Assembly (NCBI GenBank): GCA_902783255.1
Contig: CACZQB010000003.1
Location: 62,001 to 126,000, forward strand
Source of the DNA: Oscillospiraceae bacterium
GTDB taxonomy: Bacteria; Bacillota; Clostridia; Oscillospirales; UBA644
Reading direction: 5' to 3'
DNA length: 64,000 bases
The notes under the pieces were generated by a model that saw only the letters and a list, made by a program, of their open reading frames with translations, had not been told where the DNA came from and made no database searches. Shown piece after piece: positions 16,857 through 26,247 of the stretch; the first letter of the stretch is position 1, and each line of letters begins with the position of its first letter. Made by a program: the position numbers and the translations under genes.

Positions 16857-17445
16857 TTCCCGCCACCGCAGCAAATCCTTTCTTCGAAATATATTTTATT
16901 CTTGTTTTGGCACCTGATCCTGCAAGTTTTGCGTTCAGCGATGATATATATACTTTTTCTTCTGCCAGAAGCGGTTTTCCTTCTGTTACAGAAATAAAAA
17001 CATCCGTTTCTTCGGCAGTGACCGCCGGGCCGTTTTTCAAACGGAACGCCGAAACGTCTATTTCGGCGCCTGCCGCCTTAACGGTATCGACCGACATTGC
17101 TTTTTTCATTACGTTATCTATAACTGCCCTTATTTTTCCGGGATCGAATGGAAACGGAAGAAATGATGTCGGAAGGAGCTCCTCGTTGAGGATCTTAGGC
17201 GTGACCGATTCGTATATCAGAACGATAACGGGAATATTTTTTTTCTTTATTCGCGTCAATACTTCCTTATACTCGATACGGGGGATATTTCTGTCAAGAA
17301 TAACGATATCATATTTTTCTTTCGCCAGCGATGAGATCACCTGCGTTCCGTCAAAAACCGTTACCGTTTCCCATCCGTCGGGCTCAAACAGTTTGCCGAA
17401 GCATTCAAGCAGGTCCCTGTCTGACGATGCAAAAAGCATTCGCAT
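16849..17445 (-). CDS. Degenerate OmpR-like response regulator
   Basis: A 198-residue protein with a receiver-like domain (residues 1-115) and a short winged-helix-like tail. Asp51 (VILDRNIP) is kept, but the acidic pocket reads SSD instead of EDE or DDD, the conserved Thr/Ser region reads LIYES, and the switch Lys of YLTKPF is replaced in FLPFPF. The DNA-binding part is shorter than in OmpR proteins, with KTRIKYISKKGFAAV as a possible wing. Phosphorylation-independent function is expected. AAAGGTG precedes the ATG. It is paired with the degenerate kinase. Confidence 0.8.
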   Translation of the reverse strand: MRMLFASSDRDLLECFGKLFEPDGWETVTVFDGTQVISSLAKEKYDIVILDRNIPRIEYKEVLTRIKKKNIPVIVLIYESVTPKILNEELLPTSFLPFPFDPGKIRAVIDNVMKKAMSVDTVKAAGAEIDVSAFRLKNGPAVTAEETDVFISVTEGKPLLAEEKVYISSLNAKLAGSGAKTRIKYISKKGFAAVAGNE

Positions 17446-17471
17446 ATCATTTCACCTTTCGTTTTCAGTTA

Positions 17472-19121
17472 TTAAGACACCGAAGCATCGCTGTAACATG
17501 AAGTGGAAGAGTAGCCGTTTGAATTTGTAAATGTATATTTCGTTCCGTCGACCGTTACGGTATGACTTCCGGAAGAGTGAAGGGAAAGAGAAACCTGCTT
17601 TACGTTTCCTCCTGTGCTTACGCGGCCGTAGCCGAGAACTATCAGCGTTCCCGAAGTGATATTTACCGAACCGTCCGCATCTATTGCGGCAGCCATATCG
17701 CTGCCCGGACCTCTTGTTATCACAACGCCGCCGGTCTGATTATAAGTGCCGTTGCTGTCTATTCCGTCCGTATCTCCGTTCGGAGAAACAGTCACGTCAA
17801 GGTAGCCTCCGGTAACGTTGATCTGTGGCGTACTGTTGCCTTTGCAGGCGTTTACACCGTCGTCGTTTGCCGCAACATACGTTTTGCCTCCCGAAACATT
17901 GATAATGTTTGCTTCAAGACCTTCGTATGCGCTGTCTATATTTATTTCTCCTCCGGAAATATTCAGAGTACCGTCTGCGTGAATACCGTCTGCGCCGATG
18001 ACCGTCTGCTGTCCGCCCCATCTTCCCGGACCCATTCTTCCGCCCGCGGTTTTGTTTTCGGGAGCGTACACATTCATCGTTACCGTTCCTCCGGAGATAT
18101 TGATCGTTCCGAGTCCGCTTTGTCCGTCATCAAAAGCCGTTCCGTAATCCGCGTGCAGTCCGTCGTCATAAGTCTGAAGAGTAATGCTTCCCGCAAGGAT
18201 GTTTATTTCGTTCTGGACCTTCACGCCTTTGTATGAAGTTGTTGCCGCATCAGATGACGTATATCCGCTATATGAGCCGGTATAGACGGTTACTGCAGGT
18301 TCGCTTTCGCCTGCACTCATTTCAAAGCTGTGAGCCGCCTGAAAAGCATCTCCGGCAGCGTATACGGTAACAGATCCGCCGCAGATGATTATATCGCCTC
18401 TTGTAACGCCTTTTTTGCTGACATCCGTGTTTTCCGTTTTTATTCCGTCGCCGCCCGTTGATATCGCTACGACTTCACCGCTTGTAACGGTGACTGAGTC
18501 ATCGCCTTTAAGTGCGGTAGACGGAGCGGTAACTTTAAGTGAAAGATTTTGTATCTCGAGGTCCTTTGTTGTGTGGATACCGTTGTTGTATACCGAATTT
18601 ACAACAAGCGTTCCTTTGCCCTTCATTTTGAGGTCGCATTTTGCGTAAATCGCGCCTTTGCCGAGTGTGTCGTCTGTCAAAGAAGAGGAGCGTGTATCGT
18701 TGATAACATTTTCCGTATTCTTTTTTGCGGAAATCTCAACTTTGTCTGCATTGAGGATCTTTATTGGAGAATCTGTACCGCAGCTTATCGTTGCGCCGGA
18801 AAGCTCAATGACCACTTCGTCGTCATCGCCCGCATCAACAACGATCTGTCCTTCTAAAAATCCTTCCAATGCGTATGTTCCGGCGGTCGTAAGAGTGTAA
18901 ACATTGCCTGAATTTTCAAATGCTCCGTCGGCTGTTGTTACAGAGAAAGCCGATGTCGTTTCTTTGGCAGAAATATCTGTATCAGTGACCGCTTCGGCTG
19001 TTTGAGCAGCTGATTCTGTGACGCTCTCTGTTTGTTGTGTATCCGTATCTGTTTTTGAAGCGCAGCCGGCAAAAGATACCGCAATAAAAATTGCCAGAAG
19101 CAAAGCAGTTATTTTTTTCAT
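17472..19121 (-). CDS. Carbohydrate-binding domain lipoprotein (Cthe_2159/DUF4353-like)
   Basis: A 549-residue lipoprotein (lipobox SFAGC, Cys20). After a Thr/Ser-rich linker comes a long series of beta-strand repeats with recurring NISGG, GDGI, DGIHAD and DDGV motifs. This is the pattern of the carbohydrate-binding, calcium-dependent beta-helix family typified by C. thermocellum Cthe_2159. It should sit on the outer face of the membrane and bind acidic polysaccharide. It is the first gene of the operon with the degenerate pair, VTC and DUF4956. Confidence 0.85.
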   Translation of the reverse strand: MKKITALLLAIFIAVSFAGCASKTDTDTQQTESVTESAAQTAEAVTDTDISAKETTSAFSVTTADGAFENSGNVYTLTTAGTYALEGFLEGQIVVDAGDDDEVVIELSGATISCGTDSPIKILNADKVEISAKKNTENVINDTRSSSLTDDTLGKGAIYAKCDLKMKGKGTLVVNSVYNNGIHTTKDLEIQNLSLKVTAPSTALKGDDSVTVTSGEVVAISTGGDGIKTENTDVSKKGVTRGDIIICGGSVTVYAAGDAFQAAHSFEMSAGESEPAVTVYTGSYSGYTSSDAATTSYKGVKVQNEINILAGSITLQTYDDGLHADYGTAFDDGQSGLGTINISGGTVTMNVYAPENKTAGGRMGPGRWGGQQTVIGADGIHADGTLNISGGEINIDSAYEGLEANIINVSGGKTYVAANDDGVNACKGNSTPQINVTGGYLDVTVSPNGDTDGIDSNGTYNQTGGVVITRGPGSDMAAAIDADGSVNITSGTLIVLGYGRVSTGGNVKQVSLSLHSSGSHTVTVDGTKYTFTNSNGYSSTSCYSDASVS

Positions 19122-19202
19122 TGATATATTTCCCTCATTTCCCTGCGTTTTTTATAAAACCGCAGTTTTGATATTCTGTCACGTTTTTCGTTTTGCAGCA
19201 AC

Positions 19203-19236
19203 ATTATATAACACATAAATTGAAAAAAGATTGAAT
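19203..19236 (-). promoter_or_regulatory. Promoter with tandem response-regulator box upstream of the carbohydrate-binding lipoprotein
   Basis: On the plus strand ATTGAAA (19219-19225) and ATTGAAT (19230-19236) are direct repeats 11 bp apart. On the minus strand these read as TTCAAT units, and the second ends exactly 10 bp before the -10 TATAAT (19203-19208). No good -35 is present. This is how OmpR-family activators commonly bind. Confidence 0.65.
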
Positions 19237-19247
19237 GATTTAAATTT

Positions 19248-20519
19248 TTATTTTTTCGGGATCAGAACCGTGAATACCGCTTTGCCGTTTTTGTAGTCTG
19301 CGCGTATCTGACCGCCATGCGCAGAGGCAACTGCATGCGCTATGGAAAGACCGAGACCGTAATGAGAGTCTTCGCCTTTTCTTGCTTCATCGGTTCTGTA
19401 AAACCTGTCAAAAATATGCGCAAGCTGTTCATCGTCGAGCGGATCTGACTCGTTTGCGACCGAAAGACATGCGAAATGACGTTCGCTTTTAAGCGAAAGA
19501 TATATTACGGTGCCGGTTCCGTGAGATAAAGCGTTGTCAAGAAGAACGGATATAAGTTGGCGCAGCTGATTCTGACTGCCTTCGACAAAAATACCGTTTT
19601 CCGTTTCGCTGATTATCGTTTTTCCTTTTTCGAACGCAAGACTTTCAAACGGCAAGGCTTCGCCATTTACAAGCTTTGAAAAATCAAGCGTTTCTTTCGG
19701 TATTTTTTCGTTTTCCGCTTTTGAAAGCATAAGGAGCTGTTTTATAAGGTCGCTCATTCTTGAGTTTTCGTAATCTATATTATCGAGCCATTCGCTATCT
19801 CCGATCTCTCTTCTTAACAGTTCGCTGTTTGCGGAAATTACAGCGACAGGTGTTTTAAGCTCGTGCCCCGCATCAGAAACAAACCGTTTTTGACGAATGT
19901 CGTTTTCTTCAAGAGGACGGACGATTATTCTCGCAACGATTACTGATATTGCAAGAAGAACGGCAACGGCAGCCGCGCCGATCATAAGCATCTGTTTGAA
20001 TAAAAGCTCAAGATTCTTGTCGCCTATCGTGCCGTCTATCATTGCTACAAGAGTATAGCCGTCTTTGTCTGCAACACGGTAATATATACTCCCGTATGTG
20101 CCTGTTTCTTTTTTTCTTTCAAGCGCCGCCGACGCGATCTCAAGAAGCGTGTTTTCACTTTGAAGACCGTTATTGCCGTTATTTATCGAAATTATTTCTC
20201 CCGATTCGGAATAAGCCACGGAATAAAAAGTGGAAAGCCGGAATCCCGGTTCGTTTCTCATATGACCCTTTCCCTGCATCATACCGGGAAATTCCGAAAA
20301 CAAGTTGTCATGCTCCAAAGGAGGAGGATCCTCCTTGTCAAAATCCTCGCGTTGATTTTCAGGATCGTAAAGCCCGATATAGGTCATGAGCATTTCATCG
20401 TTTTCGTTCCGCATTGCCGCCCTGCTTGAAAGGTAGATCGTGCTCAGCGTTACTATCATAAGAGCAAGCAGTGATAATACTACAGTAAAAACGATTTTAA
20501 CTTTTGTTTTACCGAACAT
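19248..20519 (-). CDS. Sensor histidine kinase (intact)
   Basis: A 423-residue kinase. Membrane helices lie near residues 8-30 and 178-200, flanking an extracytoplasmic domain. The dimerisation motif DAGHELKTPVAV contains His219. The N box (LLDNALSHG), the F box (DRFYRTDE) and the G box (GLGLSIAHA) are intact. It should phosphorylate the regulator encoded just upstream; the genes overlap by 11 bp. Confidence 0.9.
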   Translation of the reverse strand: MFGKTKVKIVFTVVLSLLALMIVTLSTIYLSSRAAMRNENDEMLMTYIGLYDPENQREDFDKEDPPPLEHDNLFSEFPGMMQGKGHMRNEPGFRLSTFYSVAYSESGEIISINNGNNGLQSENTLLEIASAALERKKETGTYGSIYYRVADKDGYTLVAMIDGTIGDKNLELLFKQMLMIGAAAVAVLLAISVIVARIIVRPLEENDIRQKRFVSDAGHELKTPVAVISANSELLRREIGDSEWLDNIDYENSRMSDLIKQLLMLSKAENEKIPKETLDFSKLVNGEALPFESLAFEKGKTIISETENGIFVEGSQNQLRQLISVLLDNALSHGTGTVIYLSLKSERHFACLSVANESDPLDDEQLAHIFDRFYRTDEARKGEDSHYGLGLSIAHAVASAHGGQIRADYKNGKAVFTVLIPKK

Positions 20520-21192
20520 CGCGGCACCTCAGCTCGTAACCTATTCCTCGGACCGCTTTTATTTCGCATCGGGACTCCACAAAAGCGAGCTTTTTTCTGG
20601 CAAACGACATGTATACCTCTACATTGTTATATTCCGAATCGTTTTCATAACCCCATATTTTCAGGGCTATCTGTTCCCTGTTTAGAATTCTGTCGCTGTT
20701 GGCAATAAGATATTCAAGAATGCGGAGTTCTTTTTCTCCGAGCCTTACGCTCTGCCCGTTGTCGCAGCTGAGCACGGCATTTTTCAGGTCAAGCGTAATA
20801 TCCCCGTAAGAAAGACTGCCGTCGTTTGTAGGCAGGTTTCGTCTGGCAAGCGCACGCAGACGGGCAAGCAGCTCTTTCGTCATAAAAGGTTTTGTGAGAT
20901 AGTCGTCCGCTCCGCTGTCAAGGCCTTCCACTTTATCGTCAAGTTCACCTTTTGCGGTAAGCATAAGTATGGGCGTGCGAACACCTGCGGCACGCGTTTT
21001 TTTTGCAACGGAGTAACCGTTCATCCCAGGCATCATAACGTCAAGGACAATCAGGTCGTATATTCCGCTTTCCGCTTCGTAAAGAGCGTCTTCGCCGTTA
21101 TCTACGGATGCAACATCGTACCCTTCCTGACGCATTATTTCGCAAAGCGCACGATTCATTCTTTTTTCGTCTTCTGCAAGCAATACTTTCAT
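20509..21192 (-). CDS. OmpR-family response regulator (intact)
   Basis: A 227-residue regulator. The receiver has the acidic pair in LLAEDE, phospho-acceptor Asp51 (IVLDVMMPGM), LTAKG and DYLTKPF. The C-terminal winged helix is complete (GEKELRILEYLIANS; KAVRGIGYEL). It probably binds the TTTCAAT direct repeats found before its own gene and before the lipoprotein gene at 19121. Confidence 0.93.
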   Translation of the reverse strand: MKVLLAEDEKRMNRALCEIMRQEGYDVASVDNGEDALYEAESGIYDLIVLDVMMPGMNGYSVAKKTRAAGVRTPILMLTAKGELDDKVEGLDSGADDYLTKPFMTKELLARLRALARRNLPTNDGSLSYGDITLDLKNAVLSCDNGQSVRLGEKELRILEYLIANSDRILNREQIALKIWGYENDSEYNNVEVYMSFARKKLAFVESRCEIKAVRGIGYELRCRDVR

Positions 21193-21215
21193 TTTTTCCG
21201 TCCTCCGTCATAAAG

Positions 21216-21249
21216 AGAATACCATATGAAAATTGAAATCAGATTGAAA
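21216..21249 (-). promoter_or_regulatory. Promoter with tandem response-regulator box upstream of the intact two-component system
   Basis: ATTGAAA occurs at 21232-21238 and 21243-21249 (plus strand), an 11-bp period. On the minus strand the second unit ends 10 bp before TATTCT (21216-21221), the same geometry as at 19203-19236. Confidence 0.6.
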
Positions 21250-21389
21250 ATATGCCATGTTTTTAAAATTATACCACAATAAAAAAAAGCGCGCAATAAA
21301 CATGACCGAAAAGTCATAAAAAATTTGCCTGCACGGAATAATTCACGGCATACAGCCGTATTGTTTGATTTCTTTTTTCCCGATTGCGG

Positions 21390-21417
21390 TTGACTTTTTG
21401 CAAAAATATGCTATAAT
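21390..21417 (+). promoter_or_regulatory. Promoter of the GH2-like gene
   Basis: TTGACT (21390-21395) and TATAAT (21412-21417) are 16 bp apart. AAAGGA lies just before the ATG at 21480. Confidence 0.65.
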
Positions 21418-21479
21418 TAATAAGACTTTATCTGCATCCATATCCGTTTTATATAAATCGGAACGAAAGGATATATTTT

Positions 21480-24400
21480 ATGATTAGTTTGGAAAAAGAA
21501 AACTGGAAAATATGCGGACGGGAAGAAAACTGTTCGTTTTCGGACGGAATTATCCGCACAAAAGACGCTTTTGCGGTAAATAAGGAAATTGACGCCGAAA
21601 ATTTTGAGCTTGTTTTTTCTGCAAGATCACCTGAAACGGGACTTAAAACAGAGCTCTGGGCGTCTTTCAGAAGATACAGCCGCGATTATTTTTACATGGT
21701 CGGTCTTCGCGGTGACGGGCACAATCACCTTTATCTTTCCCGTCTCGGTTCGGGAGGATATGATAAGCTTCTCGCAGTATGTCCGCTTGATTTTTCCGTC
21801 ATGCCGGGCACATGGTATAAAATAAAAGTTGTTTGCGCCGGAAAAAAGATAGCGGTTTATCTTGACAACGAAACATCGCCGAGAGTTCTTTGCGAAGACG
21901 ACGCTCCGTTCGTTTCGGGAACGATAGCGTTCGGCGGCGGCTTTACCGAAAGCGAATACAAGGATATTTCACTGCAAAACGTTGAACGCAGCGCTCTTGA
22001 TGAAACGGATGCAGCTCCGGATTTTATTCAGACAATAACTCCTTCCGCGGAGGAAAAAGAAATAATAAGAAAACGCAACCGTGCAACATACCGTCCGTTT
22101 CCCGTACCTCTTCTGCCCGACGACAGAGCGGAAATGTCTCTTGAAGGCGACTGGCTTTTTATTCCCGAACAAGAGGCAGGCAAAAATGCCGCCGAGCTGC
22201 TCTATGACGATGCGAAGGCGCACACTATCCATGTTCCGGAATGCTGGATCCCGCTTCTTGCTTGGCTTGAAGGCGAGTATTTCGGCGACAGCAAGCTGAG
22301 CAAGGGTCAGAGCGATACATTTGCGATAGACAACCTGCGCCGTGTGCAGAATTACACGTTTGACTGGCAGGAAACTCAGTGTGCATGGTACCGCCATTAT
22401 ATCGATATGCCAAACGGCATAGAAAAGAAGAATATCACTCTTGATTTTGAAGGAATTGCGCTTGTAAGCGAAATATATATCAACGGAACAAAAGTTCACG
22501 AAAATATAGGTATGTTTGCGCCGATGCAGATTGACATAAGCGATTTTGTTCATGCGGGAAGAAACGTAATTGCAATAAAAGTAAGCCGCATTATAGATCC
22601 AAACGAAAATATAACCGACGGCAGCATTGACGATAATTATGCTCTTGCAAGAAACCCGCAGGCGGAAGAGTTTTATGCGAAAGACTGCGAACACCGTCCA
22701 TTCAATCTTGACGATATTCCGCATGCCTTTTATTCGGGACATCCCGGCGGAATATGGCGCTCGGTAAAAATGATTATCCGTGACAAACTTTTCACCGAGG
22801 GATGCTGGTTCAGGCCGAAAACCGACGGAGCTTCAATAGAAGTTACTCTTGCAAATACCGATACCGTCACCCGCAAAGGCAAGCTTTCGTATTCGCTTGT
22901 TCATACCGTAACCGGAGAATATCTGTGCGGCGGCGATATCTGCGATATTGCCATTGAATCGGGTAAAAAATCAACATTTACCGTGCAAACGCCAAAGGTA
23001 AGTCCGAGACTCTGGGAACCGGGAAAGCCTAATCTTTACAGATTAACGTTTGATATTTCCGAAGAAGACGATCTGAAGGACAGATATGTTGAAAAGGTGG
23101 GATTTCGCACCGTAACGCTTAACGGAAGTCAGCTGGTTTTTAACGGAAGGCCCATATGGGTAAGAGGCGGAAATCACTGTCCCGCCCATGTGAGGCCCAA
23201 CGATAAAGCACTTGCCGAAAAATTTATAGACTTAGCCTTAGAAAACAACGTAATAGCTACAAGAACCCACGCATCACCCTGGACCGACGTATGGCAGAGT
23301 GCGGCGGACGAAAAAGGATTTCTTGTTTCTTTTGAAGGAACATGGCCGTGGCTGATGGGCGGATATATTCCTAGCGAACGTTCTTTGGAAATATGGAGAA
23401 CGGAACTTCGGGCTCTCTATATGAGGCACAGAAACAGGCCGTGCCTGTTTGTGATAACAATGAACAACGAGATGAATTTTTATCTCACACGCGGCACGGA
23501 TGAAACAGTAAGGGAAAAGGCATACCGTATTCAAAGCGGACTGAAAATCGCAAGAGAGGTATTTCCCGATCTTCCGCTTATATGCGATTCCGGATACAAC
23601 AGAGCGCCCACGCTCGCAAAAAGCCGCGATCTGAACTTTCCTTTCGCAAACGGACGCTATGAACGCATAATTCAGAAATACGGTTTTGACGACGGAGATA
23701 TAGACGATCCGCATTTCTATTACGGCTGGTACGATATAGATTTCTTTCACTTTATGAACGGCGATTTCGGCTGGCGCGAAACGATACCCGGCCGCCCGTG
23801 CCTGCTGCAGGAGCTTTCGGTAGGCTATTGCAGAGATGAAGACGGACATGCCGTGCGCTCGTATCTTTATTCGCATCAGACGCCTCAGACCACCACCGGC
23901 AAACGTTCGTATGAGCATAACGATCCGAAATATTTCCAGAAGAGCCATGCTTTTCAGGTTCAGGGACTTGCTGAAACTTTCCGCAGAGTTGAGCATGAGC
24001 GCGTATGCGGAATATTGCTTTTTGCGTTTGAAACATGGTTTTATTACCATTGCGATGCTTTGCGTATTCAGCCTATGCTTTCGGCAAAAAGGCTGAAAAT
24101 GGCATATCAGCCGGTTCTTGTATGCGCAGAGCTTTATTCCCGTCACTTTATGGCAGGAAAGGAAATCGATATTCCCGTAACGATAATTAACGATGACCGC
24201 GACAGAGATGTTCTCATATCTCCCGAAGCGGAAGTTTCAATAGAAACAAAAGACGGCGTGATTGCATATGCAAAACTGACTTTTGACGATATCAGATATT
24301 TTGAAACTTCAATGAGAACTGCAATTCTGCATCTGCCTGAAAAGCTGGCGAACGGCGCGGTAAACGCGGTTTTGAAGCTCAAAGCCGTCAGCAACGGAGA

Positions 24401-25082
24401 AACTGTATCGCAAAACGACTACGATATTTTTATCGGCGAAAAAGACTGGGCAATTTCTCCGAAAAAAGATATGTCAGCTTTCTGCCTCGAAGACGACGAA
24501 AGAGCGATCTCATTTCTTAAAACGCATAAACTCAAGGCAGTGATAACAAAAGATGTTCCGTCCGAAAATGAAACAGATACAAGGCTTGTGATCGCCAAAA
24601 AACTCGATCCTGCGCGTTCCGCTCTCGTTTACCGCTTTGCAAGCGCAGGAGGCAAGGTTGTTATGCTCGATCAAAGAGAGCTTTACGCTGAGCTTACGGG
24701 AGGAAAAGATATTAAATTTGTTGAAGACGCCACGGAAATAGTTACGATGAACGTTCCCGAGAACAGTATCTTCAACGGCATAGACGAAGACGCGATCTCA
24801 TGGTTTGACAACTCAAAAAGCGTGCCCTACGCCGCATACGGCAGATACAATATAGACAGATTTGATAAATCTCTTTGCGCTATTGGCGAAACTCTTCACT
24901 GGCATAATTATATAGGCAAGCCAACCGATTATGAAATTCACGGCGGAACGCCTCTCCTCTCCGTAAAATGCGGCGACGGATGCATCCTTTTATGCACGGT
25001 CCGCACCGACGTAAACGACAAAGATCCCATTGCATGCAGGCTTACGGACAATATACTCACGTGGGATTTTAAGATCGACTGA
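21480..25082 (+). CDS. Large glycoside hydrolase family 2-like enzyme with N-terminal lectin-like domain
   Basis: A 1200-residue protein with no signal peptide. Residues 1-165 form a concanavalin-like beta-sandwich. The GH2 sugar-binding jelly roll follows (WYRHYIDMPNGIEKKNITLD; EIYINGTKVHENIG), then an immunoglobulin-like domain and a TIM barrel starting near NGRPIWVRGGNHCPAH. Candidate catalytic residues are the Glu in TMNNEMNF (acid/base) and the Glu in LLQELSVGY (nucleophile). A C-terminal region of about 300 residues is beta-rich and not recognised. The sugar specificity is unknown. The DUF362 gene downstream may share the transcript. Confidence 0.85.
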   Translation: MISLEKENWKICGREENCSFSDGIIRTKDAFAVNKEIDAENFELVFSARSPETGLKTELWASFRRYSRDYFYMVGLRGDGHNHLYLSRLGSGGYDKLLAVCPLDFSVMPGTWYKIKVVCAGKKIAVYLDNETSPRVLCEDDAPFVSGTIAFGGGFTESEYKDISLQNVERSALDETDAAPDFIQTITPSAEEKEIIRKRNRATYRPFPVPLLPDDRAEMSLEGDWLFIPEQEAGKNAAELLYDDAKAHTIHVPECWIPLLAWLEGEYFGDSKLSKGQSDTFAIDNLRRVQNYTFDWQETQCAWYRHYIDMPNGIEKKNITLDFEGIALVSEIYINGTKVHENIGMFAPMQIDISDFVHAGRNVIAIKVSRIIDPNENITDGSIDDNYALARNPQAEEFYAKDCEHRPFNLDDIPHAFYSGHPGGIWRSVKMIIRDKLFTEGCWFRPKTDGASIEVTLANTDTVTRKGKLSYSLVHTVTGEYLCGGDICDIAIESGKKSTFTVQTPKVSPRLWEPGKPNLYRLTFDISEEDDLKDRYVEKVGFRTVTLNGSQLVFNGRPIWVRGGNHCPAHVRPNDKALAEKFIDLALENNVIATRTHASPWTDVWQSAADEKGFLVSFEGTWPWLMGGYIPSERSLEIWRTELRALYMRHRNRPCLFVITMNNEMNFYLTRGTDETVREKAYRIQSGLKIAREVFPDLPLICDSGYNRAPTLAKSRDLNFPFANGRYERIIQKYGFDDGDIDDPHFYYGWYDIDFFHFMNGDFGWRETIPGRPCLLQELSVGYCRDEDGHAVRSYLYSHQTPQTTTGKRSYEHNDPKYFQKSHAFQVQGLAETFRRVEHERVCGILLFAFETWFYYHCDALRIQPMLSAKRLKMAYQPVLVCAELYSRHFMAGKEIDIPVTIINDDRDRDVLISPEAEVSIETKDGVIAYAKLTFDDIRYFETSMRTAILHLPEKLANGAVNAVLKLKAVSNGETVSQNDYDIFIGEKDWAISPKKDMSAFCLEDDERAISFLKTHKLKAVITKDVPSENETDTRLVIAKKLDPARSALVYRFASAGGKVVMLDQRELYAELTGGKDIKFVEDATEIVTMNVPENSIFNGIDEDAISWFDNSKSVPYAAYGRYNIDRFDKSLCAIGETLHWHNYIGKPTDYEIHGGTPLLSVKCGDGCILLCTVRTDVNDKDPIACRLTDNILTWDFKID

Positions 25083-25135
25083 CTCTTTTTAATTTCAGAA
25101 AAAAACATATCATTACATATTTCAGGAGGTATTAT

Positions 25136-26176
25136 ATGACAGATAAGCCGGTTGCTGGCAAAAACGGAAATAAATATGTTCCGTATGAAAACCGTACGGG
25201 CGAAAAATCCGTTGTTTTCTTTACAAGAGATCTTTCCGAAGAGGGACTGAAAAAGATTTACGACAGAGTAAGCCATGTGCTCTGCGGCAAAATTGCAGTA
25301 AAGCTCCACACGGGAGAACCCGAAGGACCGAATATCATTCCGAGACCGTGGGTAAAGGAACTTTTTGCTTCACGTCTTGAAAACGCAACGATCATTGAAA
25401 CAAACACATATTACAAGGGCGGAAGATATACGACTGAAGATCACCGCAAAACTCTTGAAACAAACGGCTGGACGTTCTGTCCCGTAGACATCACCGACAG
25501 TGAGGGTGTAACAACTCTTCCCGTAAAGGGCGGCAAATGGTTTACGGAAATGCATGTAGGTAAAAGCATGACAGACTATGATTCCCTGCTCGTTTTAACT
25601 CATTTCAAAGGACATGCGATGGGCGGTTTCGGCGGCAGCAATAAAAATATCGGCATAGGCTGCGCCGACGGAAGAATAGGCAAAAAAGAGATACACACTC
25701 ACAAGGGCTCTCTGAATATGTGGAGCATTGCGGAAGAAGAGCTTATGGAGAGGATAAGTGAAAGCACAAAAGCCACAATAGATTATTTTGCGCCTCATGT
25801 ATGCTATATAAACACAATGCGCAACATGTCTGTTTCATGTGACTGCGAAGGCGCGGGTGCGGAACCTGTTGTAACTCCCGATGTAGGCATTCTTGCCTCG
25901 CTTGACATTCTTGCAGTCGACAATGCGTGCATAGACCTGATATACAGTCTTCCCGACGGCGGTGGCAGGGAAATGATAAAGAGAGTGGAAACACGCCACG
26001 GTCTTCGCCAGCTCAGTTATATGAAAGAGCTCTGTATGGGCAATGACCTTTACACGCTTATAGATATTGACAACAACGATGCTGTTATCACCGCAAAGGA
26101 AGCGGTAAAGAATATAAAACCCGAATGGCATCCCGATAAATACAACACGTTCCGCGGAAGGAACAAAGCAGAATAA
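25136..26176 (+). CDS. DUF362 family protein (non-exported paralogue)
   Basis: A 346-residue DUF362 protein without signal peptide. It shares KLHTGEPEGPN, THFKGHAMGGFGG, SCDCEGAGAEP and the closing YTLIDID with the lipoprotein at 3250. The CDCEG motif may take part in metal or cluster binding. CAGGAGG precedes the ATG. It follows the GH2-like gene by 54 bp and ends at a strong terminator. Confidence 0.8.
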   Translation: MTDKPVAGKNGNKYVPYENRTGEKSVVFFTRDLSEEGLKKIYDRVSHVLCGKIAVKLHTGEPEGPNIIPRPWVKELFASRLENATIIETNTYYKGGRYTTEDHRKTLETNGWTFCPVDITDSEGVTTLPVKGGKWFTEMHVGKSMTDYDSLLVLTHFKGHAMGGFGGSNKNIGIGCADGRIGKKEIHTHKGSLNMWSIAEEELMERISESTKATIDYFAPHVCYINTMRNMSVSCDCEGAGAEPVVTPDVGILASLDILAVDNACIDLIYSLPDGGGREMIKRVETRHGLRQLSYMKELCMGNDLYTLIDIDNNDAVITAKEAVKNIKPEWHPDKYNTFRGRNKAE

Positions 26177-26207
26177 AATCATTGCTTTATATGCGATTTA
26201 TAAAACG

Positions 26208-26247
26208 ATATCCGGCTTAGCATAAAAGTTAAGCCGGATATTTCTGA
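26208..26247. terminator. Bidirectional terminator
   Basis: ATATCCGGCTTA (26208-26219) and TAAGCCGGATAT (26230-26241) form a perfect 12-bp stem between convergent genes. A T-rich tract follows on the plus strand. Confidence 0.85.

Noticed and set aside
15645-17445. Reading the kinase/regulator pair as a normal two-component system
   Set aside because: The kinase has NKEFRVPL in place of the His motif, and the receiver lacks the switch Lys; the normal pair is at 19248-21192.
21969-24146. Two long minus-strand open frames of over 250 codons within the GH2-like gene
   Set aside because: They are antisense to a well-supported glycosidase, show no family features, and lack ribosome-binding sites.
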